A stretch of DNA of 64,000 bases from Deinococcus hopiensis KR-140 (GCF_900176165.1 NZ_FWWU01000010.1:124001-188000), one strand, 5' to 3'; positions 1 to 8,408 are shown, numbered from the stretch's first letter. Made by a program: numbers and translations. Notes: generated by a model not told the origin, from the sequence alone.

Positions 1-315
1 GTTGAACACGGTCCGGTGGTGACCGGACGTCTCTACTACGCGCACCACCGCATATGGGCGCAAAAGGCAGCCCCACGATCGGCACCTGCAACCGCACGCG
101 CTCTCCCCATCCAAAGACCATGTGATCCGCGAGGATAGGCGGCCTGCAGAGGCAGAAGTTGCGCCGTGATGGGGTCGCAGGAACGGGTCATCTGCTGCCT
201 GCCCACCCCGGGCAAACGGTCTGGCCGCGCGCTCCCTCTGGGCAGGGGGGTTACTGGCGGAGAGAAAGCCGGTTTGGCGCAGTGGACCTGCGCTTTGTCT
301 GGGAGATCCCTTCAG
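1..315. other. No gene recognised
   Basis: I see open frames but none with a recognisable family, a convincing ribosome binding site or consistent codon use. A frame on the + strand enters from the window edge and stops after about 45 codons; it could be the end of a gene that starts before the window. Confidence 0.3.
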
Positions 316-621
316 TCAGGCCCGGGAAGCCAGTTCTTCCAGGCGTGCCCGGGCGCGGGCTCCCAGGGCCGCCGGGTAAGCCGCGTCGTCAGGACGACCA
401 GACGCGAGGGGCAGGGCCGGCGCCAGAGGAGCACCGATCCGGTGATCCCCGTCCAGTCCGAACCGTCCTCCAGGGTCTTTAAAGGTGTTCCCAGCACCGT
501 GCAGTGCTCCCACCGATGCCCCCAAAAGTTGTGCGCGGACATCTTCCTTTCGGCAGACGCGCGTCCCCGGTGCGAACGTGAAGGTAGAACCCTGCTGGTC
601 AACCTCTGTGACGCTCACCAC
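316..621 (-). CDS. Hypothetical protein, 101 aa
   Basis: Not a family I recognise. The GTG start at 621 is preceded by AGGAGGG with a 6-base spacer, a strong ribosome binding site, which is the main reason to believe it. The product has a hydrophilic C-terminus ending in Ala/Arg-rich helix (ARARARLEELASRA). An upstream frame on the same strand ends in a TGA overlapping the GTGGTGA start region, as if translation were coupled, but that upstream frame has no start and lies antisense to the DUF402 gene, so the pair may be a truncated operon. Function unknown. Confidence 0.4.
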   Translation of the reverse strand: MVSVTEVDQQGSTFTFAPGTRVCRKEDVRAQLLGASVGALHGAGNTFKDPGGRFGLDGDHRIGAPLAPALPLASGRPDDAAYPAALGARARARLEELASRA

Positions 622-707
622 GCCGGTCCCTCCTCAAAGTCCAGGGCGAGAGGCGCAGGGCTTCTCAGGTCCAGCGGGGTGCCTGGCGGACATGGAAAAC
701 TACCTCT

Positions 708-1241
708 ATGCACCCTGCCCGCGTCGAAACGCTGAATCTCACGGACTTGACCCATACCCTCGATTACGCAACAGGCACCCCGCCCGTCACGTACCGCCTC
801 GACTGGGCGCACCTCTCTCCCACAGGGCTGCACGTCGCCCGGGCATTTCACCAGCACCCGGACATCACGCACATGGAACGCCACGTCCTGCCGGAGTACG
901 GTTTGCTGATCAACCGCTACACCGGCACTGGATGGGCCGCACAGAACCTCTATTACGTCGATGTCGCCGCCATCACGCCCGGGGACACGACCTGGGTCAC
1001 CCGCGACCTGTACCTCGACCTGACCGTGAGTGAGAACGGCACGGCGGAGATCGAGGACACCGACGAGTACCTCGGTGCCATCCGCGAAGGCCTGCTGACG
1101 CCAGATGAGGCGGAACACGCCCTCACCTCCCTGCACCGCCTGACCAACGGCATGCTCCAGCACGGCACGCTCAACAGATGGCTGGAAAGCCTGGGCGTCA
1201 CGCTCACCTGGCGTGGCCCAACGGCTTTCCAGACGCAATAA
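708..1241 (+). CDS. DUF402 domain-containing protein
   Basis: The 177-residue product matches the pattern of the DUF402/FomD-like family: a central block with ERHVLPEYGLLINRY followed by the YYVDV and LYLDLTV strands, the acidic stretch EIEDTDEY, and a C-terminal helical part (LTPDEAEHALTSLHRL). In characterised relatives the acidic residues bind metal and the fold hydrolyses nucleotides or nucleotide-linked phosphonates; which substrate is used here cannot be read from sequence. No clear Shine-Dalgarno precedes the ATG. The gene stands alone between a hypothetical gene on the other strand and a transposase remnant. Confidence 0.75.
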   Translation: MHPARVETLNLTDLTHTLDYATGTPPVTYRLDWAHLSPTGLHVARAFHQHPDITHMERHVLPEYGLLINRYTGTGWAAQNLYYVDVAAITPGDTTWVTRDLYLDLTVSENGTAEIEDTDEYLGAIREGLLTPDEAEHALTSLHRLTNGMLQHGTLNRWLESLGVTLTWRGPTAFQTQ

Positions 1242-1446
1242 CTGGGCATGACGCGCGCCGCTTCCCTCGCAAGCGGTCGACCCGACAAAGCCCAGATCCA
1301 GGCCTTGAACGCCAAGGTCAAGCCATGTTGTACCCGGGGCCTGCTGCACCGGGCCATCCCTACATTCTGTTCGTTGAGGGACAACACATTCGCGGCGGCA
1401 GGTATGAACTGCGCGACTCCGGTGCGGCATCCTGAAGCAGAATCGG

Positions 1447-1659
1447 TTGTGGCAGTTCCTGAAGCGCCCGGCCATTCCACCGACGAACAATGCAGCGGAA
1501 CGGAGTCCGCGGACGGTAGTGATGGCGAGGAAGGTCGCGCAGTGCAGCAAGAATGCAGAGGGCGGGCAGACGTACATGCGGATCAAGTCCACTGTGGAAA
1601 CCGCGCATCAGGCCGGTCAGGACCGTGACGGGGTCCTGACCGGCCTGATGCGCTGACCG
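1447..1659 (+). pseudogene. IS66-type transposase C-terminal remnant
   Basis: About 69 codons carry the PPTNNAAER signature that contains the catalytic glutamate region of IS66-type DDE transposases, followed by a conserved tail ending in VLTGLMR. Everything upstream of it, including the two catalytic aspartates, is missing, so this is a dead 3-prime fragment. The last 50 bases of the coding sequence form a 22-base perfect inverted repeat (see the hairpin entry). It marks an old insertion next to the lipoprotein gene. Confidence 0.7.
1603..1653. repeat. 22-bp perfect inverted repeat inside transposase 3-prime end
   Basis: Arms 1603-1624 and 1632-1653 are exact reverse complements (GCGCATCAGGCCGGTCAGGACC) with a 7-base loop. 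It overlaps the last codons and ends just before the stop codon of the IS66 remnant. Confidence 0.85.
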
Positions 1660-1726
1660 GGTGCTCAACCTTTCGGCCGGGCACCCGATGCCCCGCTAAC
1701 CACAGACCGCTCATCAAATACATTGG

Positions 1727-1768
1727 CGCGACTGCTCAGCACGGCAGCCCGTCTGCTGAGCAGTCGCG
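1727..1768. terminator. Strong hairpin, ACTGCTCAGCA family
   Basis: Arms 1727-1741 and 1754-1768 (CGCGACTGCTCAGCA and complement) pair perfectly over 15 bp with a 12-base loop. It lies between the ends of two convergent units (the IS66 remnant and the lipoprotein gene), so it may act as a bidirectional terminator although no long U-run follows. The same 11-bp core recurs in the hairpin at 7671-7709. Confidence 0.6.
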
Positions 1769-1788
1769 AAATTACTTCCATCCTCTCT

Positions 1789-2535
1789 TTATTCCATACC
1801 CGTGGCCGTCAGGCCAGTGCGCCGAACCAGAGTTCCTCTACCAGTTTCCCGGTCGATCCAGATCAGGGCTCCGGCCTCCGTCATCCCGTACAGCATCTCC
1901 CCTCTGAACGTGAGGCCATACACCTGGCCAAAGCCGATCAAACCCACTGGGGTAGCCTCTCCTGTGGAGACATTAATGGTGACGAGTTGATCACTCGTTC
2001 CAGCCAATACTGAGGCATACAACGTACCATCATGACTGAACGCGAGGTCTCCGGCTATAGCTGGCGTCGTCTGGCCGGTTCCAATCTGCGTTGTCTTACC
2101 CGTCCCCTGATCCACTTGATACAGGCGCCCACTTCGGCTCCCTGCGTAAAGATGCCCTCCGAGATCAAAGGCGAGCGCAGTCATGTCGGCGACCTTCAGA
2201 AGACCCTGGAGCGTGTCCCGTCCTGTTTGCATATTGAGCACATGTAAGCTGGAGTTCGTTATGGCGTACATCGCGCCGTTTTTAGGATTGCGGGCAATAT
2301 CCGCAAACACAGTTATTCCGTCCGGGGGAAGCGGAAGCGAAAGGTCTGGCCCAGTGGCATCAAGGGCCACCATGGACACACCTTGTTGTCCGGTCGCGGC
2401 GGCACGCACGAAAGGCACAGGCCCTGGGTTTGGAGTCGTGTGCGGCAGCGACCCACAGCCGACCAACGTCAGCAACAGAAAGGGAAGCCAACGAGAGGTG
2501 CTCAGCGTTGAGGGGGGTTTCAGAAGATAAAGCAT
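1789..2535 (-). CDS. Beta-propeller lipoprotein
   Basis: The 248-residue product begins with a lipoprotein signal: a basic n-region, hydrophobic FLLLTLV, then the lipobox LVGC around residue 28, so it should be exported and lipidated. The mature part has repeated strands of the YVTN/NHL-propeller style (AFDLGGHLYAGSRSGRLYQV; LAFSHDGTLYASVL; GLTFRGEMLYGMTEAGALIWI), about four blades, shorter than a full propeller, so it may be the remnant of a larger protein or dimerise. Likely role is binding at the cell envelope; ligand unknown. It is a single gene with its start ATG at 2535 and no neighbour on the same strand. Confidence 0.65.
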   Translation of the reverse strand: MLYLLKPPSTLSTSRWLPFLLLTLVGCGSLPHTTPNPGPVPFVRAAATGQQGVSMVALDATGPDLSLPLPPDGITVFADIARNPKNGAMYAITNSSLHVLNMQTGRDTLQGLLKVADMTALAFDLGGHLYAGSRSGRLYQVDQGTGKTTQIGTGQTTPAIAGDLAFSHDGTLYASVLAGTSDQLVTINVSTGEATPVGLIGFGQVYGLTFRGEMLYGMTEAGALIWIDRETGRGTLVRRTGLTATGME

Positions 2536-2884
2536 TGAACTCCTTTTCGCGAATCATCACAGCGAGGAACATGGACCTGAGCAAAGCCAGATCTCACGTT
2601 GAGCGACTTGCGCTTTTGCCTCTACCCTCAGGCAGACGCTCAGAACACACGGGTGGTCAGGAGGCGTCTACCCCGCACTTCAGGCCGCCACCCTGTGCGC
2701 TGTGGCGAGCAATCTGCGTCCCACCGCAGACCACCGACGCTGCGGTAGGTCCTTACGCCCGGAGCAGAGGTGTCATTCCACTGTCCTGACCGATCAACTC
2801 AGCCTGGAATTGGAAGTGATCGGGGTCCACATGCCGCCCTCACCGCTGGCGAATGGAGCGTCGGCCGAGGCGAGGGCATTGGGA
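2536..2884. other. Intergenic, nothing recognised
   Basis: Holds the upstream region of the lipoprotein gene and the downstream region of the DUF4406 gene. I see no repeat, RNA or conserved frame. Confidence 0.4.
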
Positions 2885-3259
2885 TCAACTGCAACCAGGC
2901 ACATCTTCAAGCCGGAAATACACGGGAATTCCCCGCTCACGGGCCAAACGGACGTCGTTGTCTGCTCCCTTGGATTCGCCTTCCAGGCGCAGCACGGCGT
3001 GACACAGTTGAATCAACCGCCCGGCCGTAGGGTGCAGAATCCGGTCATACAGCGCGTCACCCACTTCCTTCCCTCCGGCGACGTGCCAGATTGGCAGTGC
3101 CACCCACTCGCCGATTATGGGCACATGTCCGGCTTGAAACAACGGCCAGGACACCTCTTCCAGTCGGCGCAGGTTGGCAGCCATCTTCTGGGGGTCATCG
3201 CCAGTGCCGCTGCGGTAAGGTCCCGCGATCAGGATCAACATGGACTTGGTCTGGGACAT
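2885..3259 (-). CDS. DUF4406 / nucleoside 2-deoxyribosyltransferase-like protein
   Basis: The 124-residue product starts at the ATG at 3257-3259, preceded by AGGAGGT, rather than at the longer upstream frame. It opens with a Rossmann-like strand and glycine turn (LILIAGPYRSG) and ends LARERGIPVYF, the pattern of the DUF4406/2-deoxyribosyltransferase-like superfamily. A central region includes DALYDRILHPTAGRLIQLCHAVLRLEGES, in which the acidic residue of ESKGAD sits where the family catalytic glutamate lies. It is 31 bases downstream of the nudK-like gene on the same strand, so the two probably form an operon of nucleotide or nucleoside metabolism. The exact substrate is unknown. Confidence 0.65.
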   Translation of the reverse strand: MSQTKSMLILIAGPYRSGTGDDPQKMAANLRRLEEVSWPLFQAGHVPIIGEWVALPIWHVAGGKEVGDALYDRILHPTAGRLIQLCHAVLRLEGESKGADNDVRLARERGIPVYFRLEDVPGCS

Positions 3260-3290
3260 CTCGGAAACCTCCTGGGAGCCGTAAAGCGGC

Positions 3291-3875
3291 TCACCCGATG
3301 AAAAGGTGTAACTGGGCGTATTGAAGCAGCATGATCGTCTTGCCATCTATGATTTCGCCCGTCTGAATCATTCCTAGCGCTTCGTCAATGGAGAACTCCA
3401 GCACCTCAATGTCCTCGCCTTCCGTCTCGACACCTCCGCCGGCCCCTGCTTTAGAGTTGGGGTCGTACTCGGCGACGAAGAAGTGCAACTTTTCGGTGAC
3501 TGAACCTGGGCTCATGTAGGCTTCGAACACCTTCTGTATGTGCTTGACCCTGTAGCCGGTCTCCTCCTCGGTTTCGGCCTTGATCCGTTCTTCTGGAGTG
3601 GCGTTGTCGAGCAACCCTGCGGGCGTCTCGATCAGCAGCCCGTGGTGGCCGTTCACGAAGGCCGGGAAACGGAATTGTCGAATCAGGATGACTGTCCGCT
3701 GCGCGAGGTGGTAGAGCAGGAGGGTCGCACCGTTGCCACGGTCGTAGGTTTCCCGACTCTGGCGCTGCCACGTGCCATCGTTGCGCCGGTACTCGAAGGT
3801 CGTCTTCTTGAGAACGTACCAGTCATCAGACAGCATCTGAACGTCGTGAATACGAACTCGCTCGGTCGTGTTCAA
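3291..3875 (-). CDS. nudK: NudK-like Nudix hydrolase (GDP-mannose pyrophosphatase type)
   Basis: The 194-residue product carries a Nudix box spanning roughly residues 87-109 (AGLLDNATPEE, then ETEEETGY) that supplies the metal-binding glutamates. Around residue 119 the sequence YMSPGSVTEKLHFFVAEY is typical of the NudK branch, whose members hydrolyse GDP-mannose and related sugar nucleotides to sugar phosphate and GMP. Start is a TTG at 3873-3875 with AAAGGA about nine bases upstream. It heads a two-gene unit with the DUF4406 gene and is divergent from a DeoR-type regulator, with shared operator-like repeats between them, so sugar-responsive control is likely. Confidence 0.8.
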   Translation of the reverse strand: MNTTERVRIHDVQMLSDDWYVLKKTTFEYRRNDGTWQRQSRETYDRGNGATLLLYHLAQRTVILIRQFRFPAFVNGHHGLLIETPAGLLDNATPEERIKAETEEETGYRVKHIQKVFEAYMSPGSVTEKLHFFVAEYDPNSKAGAGGGVETEGEDIEVLEFSIDEALGMIQTGEIIDGKTIMLLQYAQLHLFIG

Positions 3876-3936
3876 GGTGGCGGTGTCCTTTCGTGGGCGG
3901 AGGGTCTGGCCGCTCTCCCTGGTCCCACCTTACCCG

Positions 3937-3971
3937 GAAATTTCGTGCAAAGTCAAGAAATACCGTGCAAA
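3937..3971. promoter_or_regulatory. Tandem operator-like repeats between nudK and deoR-type gene
   Basis: Two 15-mers, GAAATTTCGTGCAAA (3937-3951) and GAAATACCGTGCAAA (3957-3971), repeat with a 20-bp period, two helical turns, just upstream of the regulator start. DeoR-family repressors commonly bind direct repeats of this kind. A partial TTTCGTGC overlaps the GTG start at 3994-4001. Confidence 0.6.
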
Positions 3972-3997
3972 TGGTATATTGGGGGAAAGGAGATTTC

Positions 3998-4753
3998 GTG
4001 CTGACCAGCCAACGTAAGCAACACCTTCTCAGCCTCCTGCGGCGTGATGGGCAGATCGTGGCGAAGGCGCTCAGCCAGGAGCTTGGACTGTCGGAGGACA
4101 CCATTCGGCGTGATCTGCGCGAACTTGCAGCTGAAGGGCTCGTGCAGCGGGTCCATGGTGGAGCCCTGCCCGCCTCGCCAGCCGCGGTGAACTTCACAGC
4201 CCGCCAAGACCTGGCTTCAGAAGCCAAGGTGGCGGTCGGGCGCGCCGCGGCACGCCTGGTGCAGCCGGACCAGATTGTAATTCTGGATGGAGGTACGACA
4301 GCCGTCCAGGTCGCGCGCCACTTGCCGTTGGACCTGAAAGCGACCGTGGTGACGCACAGCCCGACCATCGCCGTGGAACTTGCGCAACATCCAGGGGTTG
4401 AAGTGGTGCTGATCGGCGGACGACTGTTTAAGCATTCTGTGGTGGCGGTGGGGGCGGCGGCCATCGAGGCCATCGGACACGTGCGCGCAGACACCTACTT
4501 CATGGGGGTGACCGGCGTGCATGTGCAAGAAGGCCTGAGCACAGGGGACCTGGAGGAGGCCCACGTCAAGCGTGCGCTGAGCCGCCGAGCGGCGGAGACG
4601 GTCGTGCTGGCGTCGAGCGAAAAGCTGGGAGTTGCCTCGCCCTACGTGATCGCCTCCATCAGCGAGGTAAGCGGTCTGGTGGTGGAACAGGACGTACCGG
4701 AGGATGTGACCACACCATACATTGAGCTGGGCCTGTCCATTATTCGGGCTTGA
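3998..4753 (+). CDS. DeoR/GlpR-family transcriptional repressor
   Basis: GTG start at 3998 preceded by AAAGGAG at good spacing; the longer upstream frame runs through the operator and is not used. The 251-residue product has an N-terminal winged helix (QRKQHLLSLLRRDG; recognition helix SEDTIRRDLRELAAEGLVQRVHGGA) and a C-terminal sugar-phosphate-binding DeoRC domain with DGGTTAVQVARHL and the VVLIGGRL and MGVTGV strands. Family members release DNA on binding a phosphorylated sugar. It lies divergent from nudK and DUF4406, which are the likely targets along with its own promoter. Confidence 0.88.
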   Translation: MLTSQRKQHLLSLLRRDGQIVAKALSQELGLSEDTIRRDLRELAAEGLVQRVHGGALPASPAAVNFTARQDLASEAKVAVGRAAARLVQPDQIVILDGGTTAVQVARHLPLDLKATVVTHSPTIAVELAQHPGVEVVLIGGRLFKHSVVAVGAAAIEAIGHVRADTYFMGVTGVHVQEGLSTGDLEEAHVKRALSRRAAETVVLASSEKLGVASPYVIASISEVSGLVVEQDVPEDVTTPYIELGLSIIRA

Positions 4754-5165
4754 AATGTTGTTTCAAACCCTTGGAGCAAGGAGGGCCACAAAGGCCTGCT
4801 GCAAACCGGGCAGGATCTGGCCTGGTCAGAGTAAACCGGAGCCGCGGCAACTTGTGAAAAAAGAAGGTAACTACTCAGCATGTGACAGCCTGTCGCGCTG
4901 GTTGGTCACAGATTGCCTTTCCTCAGGTACATTCGTCGTCATGCAGTCTCCCCACAAGCTTTATGGCAGAAGCTGACGATACGGCTAAAGCCAGCACACC
5001 TGGAATTCTACTGGTAGCTGGAAATGACATGGCTGCTCGCTCTCCACGCGGAAGCCCTGGAGGCCTGGTGCCCAGGGCTTGCGCCAGCTCTCCTACCACG
5101 TGCATGCATTCCCTGCGTCCACCGGTGGAAGGTGCGGGTCAACGAGCTGGGGCGGCCCTGCCCAG
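4754..5165. other. Intergenic up to IS4-type element, nothing recognised
   Basis: No family-level similarity, RNA or repeat noticed between the deoR-type gene and the left end of the IS4-type element. Confidence 0.4.
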
Positions 5166-5270
5166 ACTGACATCCTGCAGTTGAGGTTGTGAAAGGAGGA
5201 AGTGCGTTGTGGAAGGCATCGAGGGCCTCTCGCTCCAGTTGAAGTGCTTAACGACGCACTTCTGGAACGA

Positions 5271-5292
5271 GCGAGAACCGTACGGTTCTCGC
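5271..5292. terminator. 22-bp perfect palindrome after transposase stop
   Basis: GCGAGAACCGTACGGTTCTC plus GC reads the same on both strands. It abuts the restored transposase stop codon (5293-5295 on the minus strand), as a terminator of transposase transcription would; a cruciform or protein site is also possible. Confidence 0.55.
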
Positions 5293-6286
5293 TCAGTCGC
5301 CCCAGTCAGGCCGCGTTCCTGGTGTATCGATGGGCAGGTCAAGGTCCTGAAAATGACAGAGGAGGAAGGCCATCCCCGAGAGGCACCACCAGCGCAACAC
5401 TCCCTGCTGACTGTGCTGGGCGAAGCGTTCAAGGCCGAAGCGTCCCTTCACCGTCTTGAAAAAGGCTTCTATCCGCAGGGCGGCGCTTTTTCACCCGTGC
5501 CAGGTACTTGCCCCCCAGGTCGAGATTGGACCTCACGAAACGTTGTTCCGGTGCCTTGTTGCGGTGGAGCCACACCCAGGAAATGCACATCACCTGGTCA
5601 AGCCCTGTGGGCCTGAGCAGGCTGCCGCGGACCATCAGATGACGGACTTGCCGCCCATCCTCCAGTTTCCAGGTACAACGCACCCCCACCACAATGTCGA
5701 GGCCCCGATTCAGCACGCTCCGGATGAACTCGGCACGCTCAAAGCCCCCGTCCGCGTGCAGACGAGGCCGACGTTTCCCCTTCAGCAACGTCGCAGGGAC
5801 GGTTCGGAGCAACTTCAGGGCGAGTTGTGCGGGGGAAGGGGTACCCTTCCCCCGCCAGACTTGAAAAGCCCAGGGTAGACGAAGCTCCCCACAGCGCAAG
5901 GACAACACCACCAAGTGAACGCCGTGGTAGGTGTGGACCCCATCGGCAAGTTCGCTGAACTTGCCGGTCTTTTCCAGATGGGTGAGACCCACCAGCAGTT
6001 CCAGCCGGGGGCGCTGATGGGGTTGCTGTCGCCACAGGTCCTGCAACGTCTCTCGAGCGTGCTGACGCGTGACTTGGCACAACTGCCGGGTGTTCCAGCC
6101 CGCATGGCTGAGAAAGCGGCTGAGGGCCGAGGGGGATTTAACCGTAGCGCGTTCCGGCAGAGGTCTGCCGGAACCATCCAGCAGCAGGTCGAGAAAGACC
6201 TCGAAGGATTCCCGGTGCTGCTTGCGGAAAAAGCAGGGCAGGATGTCAGAATAAAGTCGTCTGGAACGCTGTCCTTTTGGGTTCAC
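5293..6286 (-). pseudogene. IS4-type transposase, frameshifted
   Basis: A first frame runs from 6286 to about 5490 with a DDE-transposase pattern (RPRLHADGGFERAEFI around the second aspartate, and KYLARVKK). Near 5485-5495 the reading frame changes after a run of five A on the coding strand; the following frame continues with FFKTVKGRFGLERFAQHSQQ and a tail ending RPDWGD, stopping at 5293. Removing one A would restore a single protein of about 330 residues. The change is in the +1 sense, which does not fit the usual -1 slippage used by IS elements, so I read it as an inactivating or sequencing error rather than a programmed shift. Confidence 0.75.
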
Positions 6287-6616
6287 ACCCCTCTATGGGG
6301 CCAAAAGCGCGTTTCAGACGACCTTTTCTAAAACTGCAAGATGTCAGTTACGCATCCTGGCGCGGCTCCCCTAACCCGTATCTCAGCGCAGGGCGGCCCT
6401 GTCAGGGCAAATTGCAGTGAGGGGTCCACCACCCGGACACGTCGGGAACCAGGGCGGAGCTGCCCTGGAGTTGAGAGGCGAAGCGGCAGCAGGCCCCCCT
6501 CCCTGAAGACCTGCTTGGACTCAAGCGCCGCGCCAGCAAACGCTCCTTTTCGGTGCGATACCGATTGGAGAAGGGAGTCCAGGTACTTCCCTGGTCTGAC
6601 CCCTCACACTGGCAGC

Positions 6617-7651
6617 ATGCCTGACCTGCAGTTGGCCCTCACCGACCTGTATGCCACCCTGGGTGATTTCCTTGACCGCAACCGCGAAGACGGGGTGTTC
6701 CACGCCCAGGTCGGCGGCCCAGGCAGCGTCCCCTGCCTCCAGGACCTCGACGTGCCGGAACTGCACGTCGCTCTCCTCCCCGACCCCATCACGGCCGCTC
6801 AGGCGCAGGCGCTTGAGACTTTGGGCTACCGGCCACAAGGTCTGCACTGGCTCCACCCGGCGGGCTGGCGCCTGGTCCTGCTCGACGAAACAACCAGTTG
6901 GCGTGCGGATCAGCACGCTCTCAACGCCTTGCTGGCCGCCGACCCGGATGCGGCGGCAGCGTACGCGCAGGTGTTCCGGCGTGAGGGACGTGAAGAGGCC
7001 GACGCGGTCTTCCGCGAGCGGGCGACCGCCCATCACGCCCGCGTCACGGGCTTTGAGCGCGCCTGTACTGCCGCGCAGGTACTCGCCCCGCTGGACTTTC
7101 CGTGGATGTTCGCGGGCGGCGTTGCGCTCGACTTGCACGTCGGCGCCGTGACCCGTCCACATGAAGACCTGGACGTCGTTGTGCCCCGTGACCGGCAGGC
7201 GGAACTTCAGCAGCATCTGCAGCGCCTGGGCTGGCGTCTGGACGTGCCGGTGAACCGCAGGTACCAGCCTTGGGTGACGCCCCTGATTCCGCCTGACTTC
7301 CAGGTGCATGCGCGGCACCCAGACCTGCAGGAAGTGATGATGCTCGATCTCATGCTCACCGACCTCAGCGGCGGAAACTGGAGGTACCGCCGCGACCCGG
7401 ACATCACCCTCCCTCTGGAGCAGGCGAGGTGCTACGGGCCGCACCATCTGCCGTACCTGACGCCGGAAGCCGCGCTGCTCTTCAAGGCCGGCCGACCAGG
7501 GTCACCCGTACGTCCCAAGGACCAGCGGGACTTTCTGCGGCTGCGGCCTTACCTGACCGCCGCACAACAGGCCTGGCTGAGCGCCCGGATTGGAGCGACT
7601 GTTCCAGGGCACCCGTGGACTGCACAACTGAACGCAAGTGGCGGCCGCTGA
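6617..7651 (+). CDS. Nucleotidyltransferase-like protein with extra N-terminal domain
   Basis: From the ATG at 6617 the product is 344 residues. The C-terminal half (from about residue 150) resembles aminoglycoside/lincosamide nucleotidyltransferase-type proteins: FAGGVALDLHVG followed by THPHEDLDVVV-like TRPHEDLDVVVPRD, in which the paired acidic residues would bind metal, then a fold-typical helix and the lysine-containing RPKDQRDFLRLRPYL near the C-terminus. The N-terminal 140 residues (DLYATLGDFLDRN, then VPELHVALLPDPITAAQAQALETLGY) recall a GrpB-like or second nucleotidyltransferase-related domain, so the gene may be a fusion. The substrate is unknown; antibiotic modification is one possibility but cannot be claimed. 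Confidence 0.6.
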   Translation: MPDLQLALTDLYATLGDFLDRNREDGVFHAQVGGPGSVPCLQDLDVPELHVALLPDPITAAQAQALETLGYRPQGLHWLHPAGWRLVLLDETTSWRADQHALNALLAADPDAAAAYAQVFRREGREEADAVFRERATAHHARVTGFERACTAAQVLAPLDFPWMFAGGVALDLHVGAVTRPHEDLDVVVPRDRQAELQQHLQRLGWRLDVPVNRRYQPWVTPLIPPDFQVHARHPDLQEVMMLDLMLTDLSGGNWRYRRDPDITLPLEQARCYGPHHLPYLTPEAALLFKAGRPGSPVRPKDQRDFLRLRPYLTAAQQAWLSARIGATVPGHPWTAQLNASGGR

Positions 7652-7670
7652 CCTCAGCGTCGAGCGCGGG

Positions 7671-7709
7671 AACTGCTCAGCACAACAGTTGGTGTTGTGC
7701 TGAGCAGTT
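7671..7709. terminator. Strong hairpin, ACTGCTCAGCA family
   Basis: Arms 7671-7686 and 7694-7709 (AACTGCTCAGCACAAC and complement) pair perfectly over 16 bp with a 7-base loop just downstream of the nucleotidyltransferase-like gene. The core ACTGCTCAGCA is shared with the hairpin at 1727-1768. Confidence 0.65.
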
Positions 7710-7716
7710 ACAAAAG

Positions 7717-7740
7717 AAGAAGGCGACCGCTCGGTCGCCT
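7717..7740 (-). terminator. Rho-independent terminator (minus strand)
   Basis: AGGCGACC (7721-7728) pairs with GGTCGCCT (7733-7740); on the minus strand it is followed by TCTTCTTTTG, a U-rich tail. It would end a minus-strand transcript that includes the tRNA-like fragment at 7748-7800. Confidence 0.55.
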
Positions 7741-7747
7741 GAAGAGG

Positions 7748-7800
7748 TGTGGGCGATTGGAGTCGAACCAACCCGGGGGCCTACTTCCGTCCCACTCGCA
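7748..7800 (-). other. tRNA 3-prime-end-like fragment
   Basis: On the minus strand GTTGG-TTCGACT-CCAAT makes a five-base-pair T arm with a normal seven-base loop, followed by CGCCCACA, like the acceptor end of a tRNA. I cannot find a matching 5-prime half, so this would be a fragment such as those left by integration into a tRNA gene. The terminator downstream supports a former RNA gene. Confidence 0.3.
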
Positions 7801-8408
7801 CGTTCGTTTTTGAGAAGGTGAACGCTTCCCTTCGCGGATGAAAAAGTATGGCGTGAACACCTGGAGAGCCTATAAGACAACGTTTTCGCTGTCTTTGCCC
7901 TGCCTGAAACTTTTTAACCATCGTTCGCCACAGGACTGTCATCTGGCCCGTGTCTCAACGAAGAAGGCAACCGAAGGGGTCGCCTTGATTTCTACAAGAT
8001 ACCCCTAGATACGCCTAAAGTCAAGCCTATGCGTTGCGCTCTGTTCCTACCGAAAACCACGCATCGGCGTGGGACCCATCTGGAGGACAGCCCCGCCACC
8101 TCGAACCGGAGGGGGTTGCGTGGGGATCAGGCTGACAAGTGGCTCAACGCCAGGTCAGGTGGGCTGTCGGGGCCGGCGTTTTCGGGAAGCGACCGTGCAG
8201 GAGACTGCCCGCTTCCGTCACCACAGGTGGAGGAGGTTGCGCAAGGCGTGCGTGCACTCCGCGAGACCGGCCGCCAACGTCAGTCGAGCCAGGCCTGGAG
8301 AGGGCGCCGCGATTTCTGCCCGCACAACCCCCGTGGGGTTGCCAAGCAAATTCATTGCGCTTTGCTTCTGGAAGGGTCAAGACAGGAACTGACTGGTACC
8401 GGTTGAGG
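7801..8408. other. Intergenic, no recognised gene
   Basis: Open frames exist between 8029 and 8406 but look neither like known proteins nor like conserved coding sequence. Confidence 0.3.

Larger units (their letters stand above)
5166..6348. mobile_element. IS4-superfamily insertion sequence, about 1.18 kb
   Basis: Ends are ACTGACATCCTGCAGTT at 5166-5182 and its near-perfect complement (AACTGCAAGATGTCAGT) at 6332-6348, 16 of 17 matching. The one gene between them is a transposase on the minus strand with a frameshift. I could not find a clear target duplication beside the ends, so the true ends may be one or two bases further out or the duplication has decayed. Confidence 0.75.

Noticed and set aside
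615..1592. 325-codon minus-strand open frame
   Set aside because: Antisense to DUF402; only the small downstream frame at 316-621 has a ribosome binding site.
5480..5500. Programmed frameshift in the IS4-type transposase
   Set aside because: The shift is in the +1 sense after AAAAA, whereas IS elements use -1 slippage; IS4 elements normally have one frame.
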